Below, piece after piece: positions 49,266-51,252 of a stretch of 51,252 nt of DNA; position 1 is the first letter of the stretch; every line of letters starts with the position of its first letter. Both the position numbers and the translations under genes were made by a program. This DNA comes from a virus, in the IMG/VR virus record IMGVR_UViG_3300025616_000416, positions 1 through 51,252 of that record; one strand, written 5' to 3'. The notes under the pieces are model-generated. The model had not been told where the DNA came from and ran no database searches. It worked only from the letters and a program-made list of their open reading frames with translations.

Positions 49266-50543
49266 ATGAAATTTGAAAATCTTCTTAGTGATTTAAGGAA
49301 TACAACTAAACCTTCTGAAAAGCAAGATGTACTCATTAGTTATGATTGCCCAGAACTTAGAGAGCTTTTAAGATTAACATATGATAATTTTGTTTTATTT
49401 AATGTAAGTATTAAGCCTAAAGATATGCCTCTACCATCTGAGCTTGATCTTGGAGAATTATTTTACCAAGCTCAGTCTGTACTTACATTCTGTGAACATT
49501 CTAACTCAGCTAAACAAAATAGGGAATTAGTAGTTGCATTACTTGAAAAATTGAATGCCGGTTCTCAAGAATTATTGGTAGGTGTAATAAATAAAAACTG
49601 GAAATCTGGTATAAGTTCTAAAGCTGTATTAAAATTACTTCCTGGAATAATAAAACAATTTAATGTTCAACTTTCTAATACTTATGATCCAACTAAGTCA
49701 GGGCATAAATTACCACAATGGTATGTATCGTATAAACTAGATGGTTTAAGGTGCGTAGCTATAAGAAATGGTGATGGTAAGTGGACTTTATACTCTCGTA
49801 AAGGTAAGGAACTTCTTACAGTTGACCATATAAAACCTCAACTAGAACTTATATATAATAGTAAAGGGTGGACTTTCTTTGATGGTGAATTATATAAACA
49901 TGGATTAACATTTGAAGAAGTTCAAGGTCCTGTTATGGCTTTTACTAAGGGGCAAGTTCCTGAAATGGAATATCATTTATTTGTAGGTGGTAATGCTGAA
50001 AATTTTTTGGCAGGCGAAAAACCAAATTATGTAGAAGTTATAAATGAAATAACAGAATTAGAAGCTACTCATATTAAAGTTGTTAATAGAGGCATTATAA
50101 ATTTTTATGAAATTATAGATAAAGTAGAAGAAGCTTTTGAACAAGGATATGAAGGTATAATGCTAAGAGATCCTAATAATCTTTATGACTATAAGCGGTC
50201 TAATGCCCTACTTAAACTTAAACGAAGTTTGATTGGAGAATTGTCTAATCAAGTAGAAGTTATTTCTGATTGTGTAGTTACAAAAATAGAGTATAATGAT
50301 AATTTCACTGTTGTAAAAGATGGTAAATTATGCACTGAAAAATTACTTAATAAAATATGGGTTATGCAAGAAAATGGTATAGAATGCAAAGTTGGTTCTG
50401 GTTATTCATTAGATTTTAGACGAGAATATACAGATAATCCATGGGAATTAATGGGAAGTACGGTAGAAATTAAACATCAAGAATGGGGAGCCAATGGAAG
50501 AATGAGATTTCCTAGGCTTTTTAGACTTAGAAAAGATCTGTAA
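49266..50543 (+). CDS. lig: ATP-dependent DNA ligase
   Basis: ATG 49266 is chosen because AAGGAG lies at a good distance; a GTG start further upstream would lie in the hairpin. The 425-residue enzyme has the helical N-terminal DNA-binding part (to about 130) and motif I YVSYKLDGLRC with the AMP-binding Lys157. The other motifs are LYSRKGKE, FFDGELY, YEGIMLRDP and LLKLKR. An OB-like domain follows, ending EWGANGRMRFPRLFRLRKDL. It seals nicks between Okazaki fragments and after recombination. It is a little shorter than T4 ligase. It completes the phage's own replication set. Confidence 0.93.
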   Translation: MKFENLLSDLRNTTKPSEKQDVLISYDCPELRELLRLTYDNFVLFNVSIKPKDMPLPSELDLGELFYQAQSVLTFCEHSNSAKQNRELVVALLEKLNAGSQELLVGVINKNWKSGISSKAVLKLLPGIIKQFNVQLSNTYDPTKSGHKLPQWYVSYKLDGLRCVAIRNGDGKWTLYSRKGKELLTVDHIKPQLELIYNSKGWTFFDGELYKHGLTFEEVQGPVMAFTKGQVPEMEYHLFVGGNAENFLAGEKPNYVEVINEITELEATHIKVVNRGIINFYEIIDKVEEAFEQGYEGIMLRDPNNLYDYKRSNALLKLKRSLIGELSNQVEVISDCVVTKIEYNDNFTVVKDGKLCTEKLLNKIWVMQENGIECKVGSGYSLDFRREYTDNPWELMGSTVEIKHQEWGANGRMRFPRLFRLRKDL

Positions 50544-50574
50544 TTAACTAACCTTGTTATAGTAAGGAACTACT

Positions 50575-50841
50575 ATGATTAAAATTAAAAAACACGAAAA
50601 TAATATTATACATTATGAATGTGACTGTGGAGCTATGGGTATGTGTTCATTTAAGCCAATGAATAAAGAAGCTACTATAGTAATAGATATTAAATGCTTA
50701 GCTTGCCAAGATGCAGATAGAATGATTTTAATGCAGTATAATGATGAATACAGTAAGCAAGTAATGCTTGATAATATAGACAATATAGATTTATCATGGG
50801 TTCCTTCTATCAATGAAGAAGAACTTAATAATGGAGAATAA
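50575..50841 (+). CDS. hypothetical Cys-rich protein
   Basis: An 88-residue protein, ribosome site TAAGGA before ATG 50575. It has ECDCGAMGMC and IKCLACQD, a Cys arrangement close to a zinc ribbon in the first 50 residues, and an acidic helical tail (SINEEELNNGE). Nothing in it allows a function. It follows the ligase after 31 bases and probably shares its transcript. Confidence 0.75.
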   Translation: MIKIKKHENNIIHYECDCGAMGMCSFKPMNKEATIVIDIKCLACQDADRMILMQYNDEYSKQVMLDNIDNIDLSWVPSINEEELNNGE

Positions 50842-50845
50842 TCTA

Positions 50846-51252
50846 ATGGAGTTAATTATAGATGATGAATTTAAACAAACTTATGATTTTTATTATGGTG
50901 ATTTAAGAGATAAGCTCATTATGGAGGAAATAAATAATATATTTGTTACTTACAGTGTAGAATTAATAACTGATGCTATTAATATTATAAAGACATCATC
51001 AGCGTTAGGATCATCATATACTGATTGTTCAGATAGAGTTATTAAAACAATTCTGCACAAATTTCCAGTTGATGATAATATAGATAAATTTGTTATAAGC
51101 TTAGTTATAAAAGTTATGATAGCTTCTGGAACATCTTCTTTTAATGACCTTATTAGATCTCCTAGAGATATACATAAAGAAGTAGCTGCTAAGTATTTTA
51201 GAACCTCACTTAATAAAGTAACTGATCAAATGGTTATTGACACTTTGTCTAT
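50846..51252 (+). CDS. hypothetical protein, 3' end beyond the window
   Basis: An open frame starts at ATG 50846, with ATGGAG nearby in the end of the previous gene, and stays open to the window edge, giving 135 complete residues. It begins MELIIDDEFKQTYDFYYG and looks mostly helical. No motif is recognised. The tight spacing to the upstream gene (four bases) supports it as a real gene of the same operon. Confidence 0.7.
   Translation, partial: MELIIDDEFKQTYDFYYGDLRDKLIMEEINNIFVTYSVELITDAINIIKTSSALGSSYTDCSDRVIKTILHKFPVDDNIDKFVISLVIKVMIASGTSSFNDLIRSPRDIHKEVAAKYFRTSLNKVTDQMVIDTLS

Noticed and set aside
1-51252. tRNA genes, insertion sequences, integrase and attachment sites
   Set aside because: None could be seen. 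Intergenic gaps are too short for most of them, and no transposase or integrase motif appears in any frame read.

Overview
The window is a contiguous piece of a large, AT-rich, tailed double-stranded DNA phage genome (or a closely related provirus). Every gene I accept lies on the + strand. Genes are packed with short gaps or stop/start overlaps, and most have a strong AAGGAGG-type ribosome binding site. The three clear promoters have a bacterial TTGACA / TATATT form. Base composition, ribosome sites, class II ribonucleotide reductase and the ThyX-like protein point to a low-GC Gram-positive (Firmicutes-like) host. That host call is inference; no host gene is present.

Layout. 1-11486 is a replication and recombination block: a possible sliding-clamp tail, RecA, a PD-(D/E)XK nuclease, DnaB-type helicase, DnaG-type primase, an SSB-like OB-fold protein, DnaJ, RuvC and a Cas4/RecB-like nuclease. 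12580-20601 holds two large glycosyltransferases and a ThyX-like protein, all broken by inteins. 20603-35338 is a modification and surface block: a Dam-type methyltransferase beside a possible nuclease, four small SAM methyltransferases, several glycosyltransferases, an oxidoreductase, a hexapeptide acyltransferase, a nucleotidyltransferase, a DegT-type sugar aminotransferase and a KdsC-like protein. Two fibre-like proteins sit among them, one with an S74 chaperone domain and one glycine-rich. 35385-50543 returns to DNA metabolism: clamp loader, PolA-type polymerase, dUTPase, class II ribonucleotide reductase, nucleotidase and ATP-dependent DNA ligase. Small Cys-rich proteins lie at the right edge.

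The striking feature is the load of homing elements. Nine inteins interrupt six genes (RecA, two glycosyltransferases, ThyX-like protein, polymerase, reductase). Eight carry LAGLIDADG (DOD) endonucleases and one is a mini-intein. Six free-standing genes form one family: three or four tandem zinc-ribbon-like modules of about 58 residues followed by a C-terminal HNH nuclease. Inteins (9528 nt) and these six genes (5607 nt) fill about 29.5% of the window. The HNH genes fit exactly into operon junctions and carry the ribosome binding site of the next gene. Their modules appear to shuffle between copies, which suggests an evolvable modular DNA-recognition array. This is the best candidate for an undescribed system here.

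How it works together (inference): the replication genes supply a nearly self-sufficient bacterial-type replisome; reductase, dUTPase, nucleotidase and perhaps the ThyX-like protein shape the nucleotide pool; the sugar genes probably make and attach a modified glycan to virion fibres or another phage product; the homing elements ride in the most conserved sites of essential genes and in intergenic joints. I saw no tRNA, rRNA, CRISPR array or insertion sequence, and no stretch over 300 bases without a gene.
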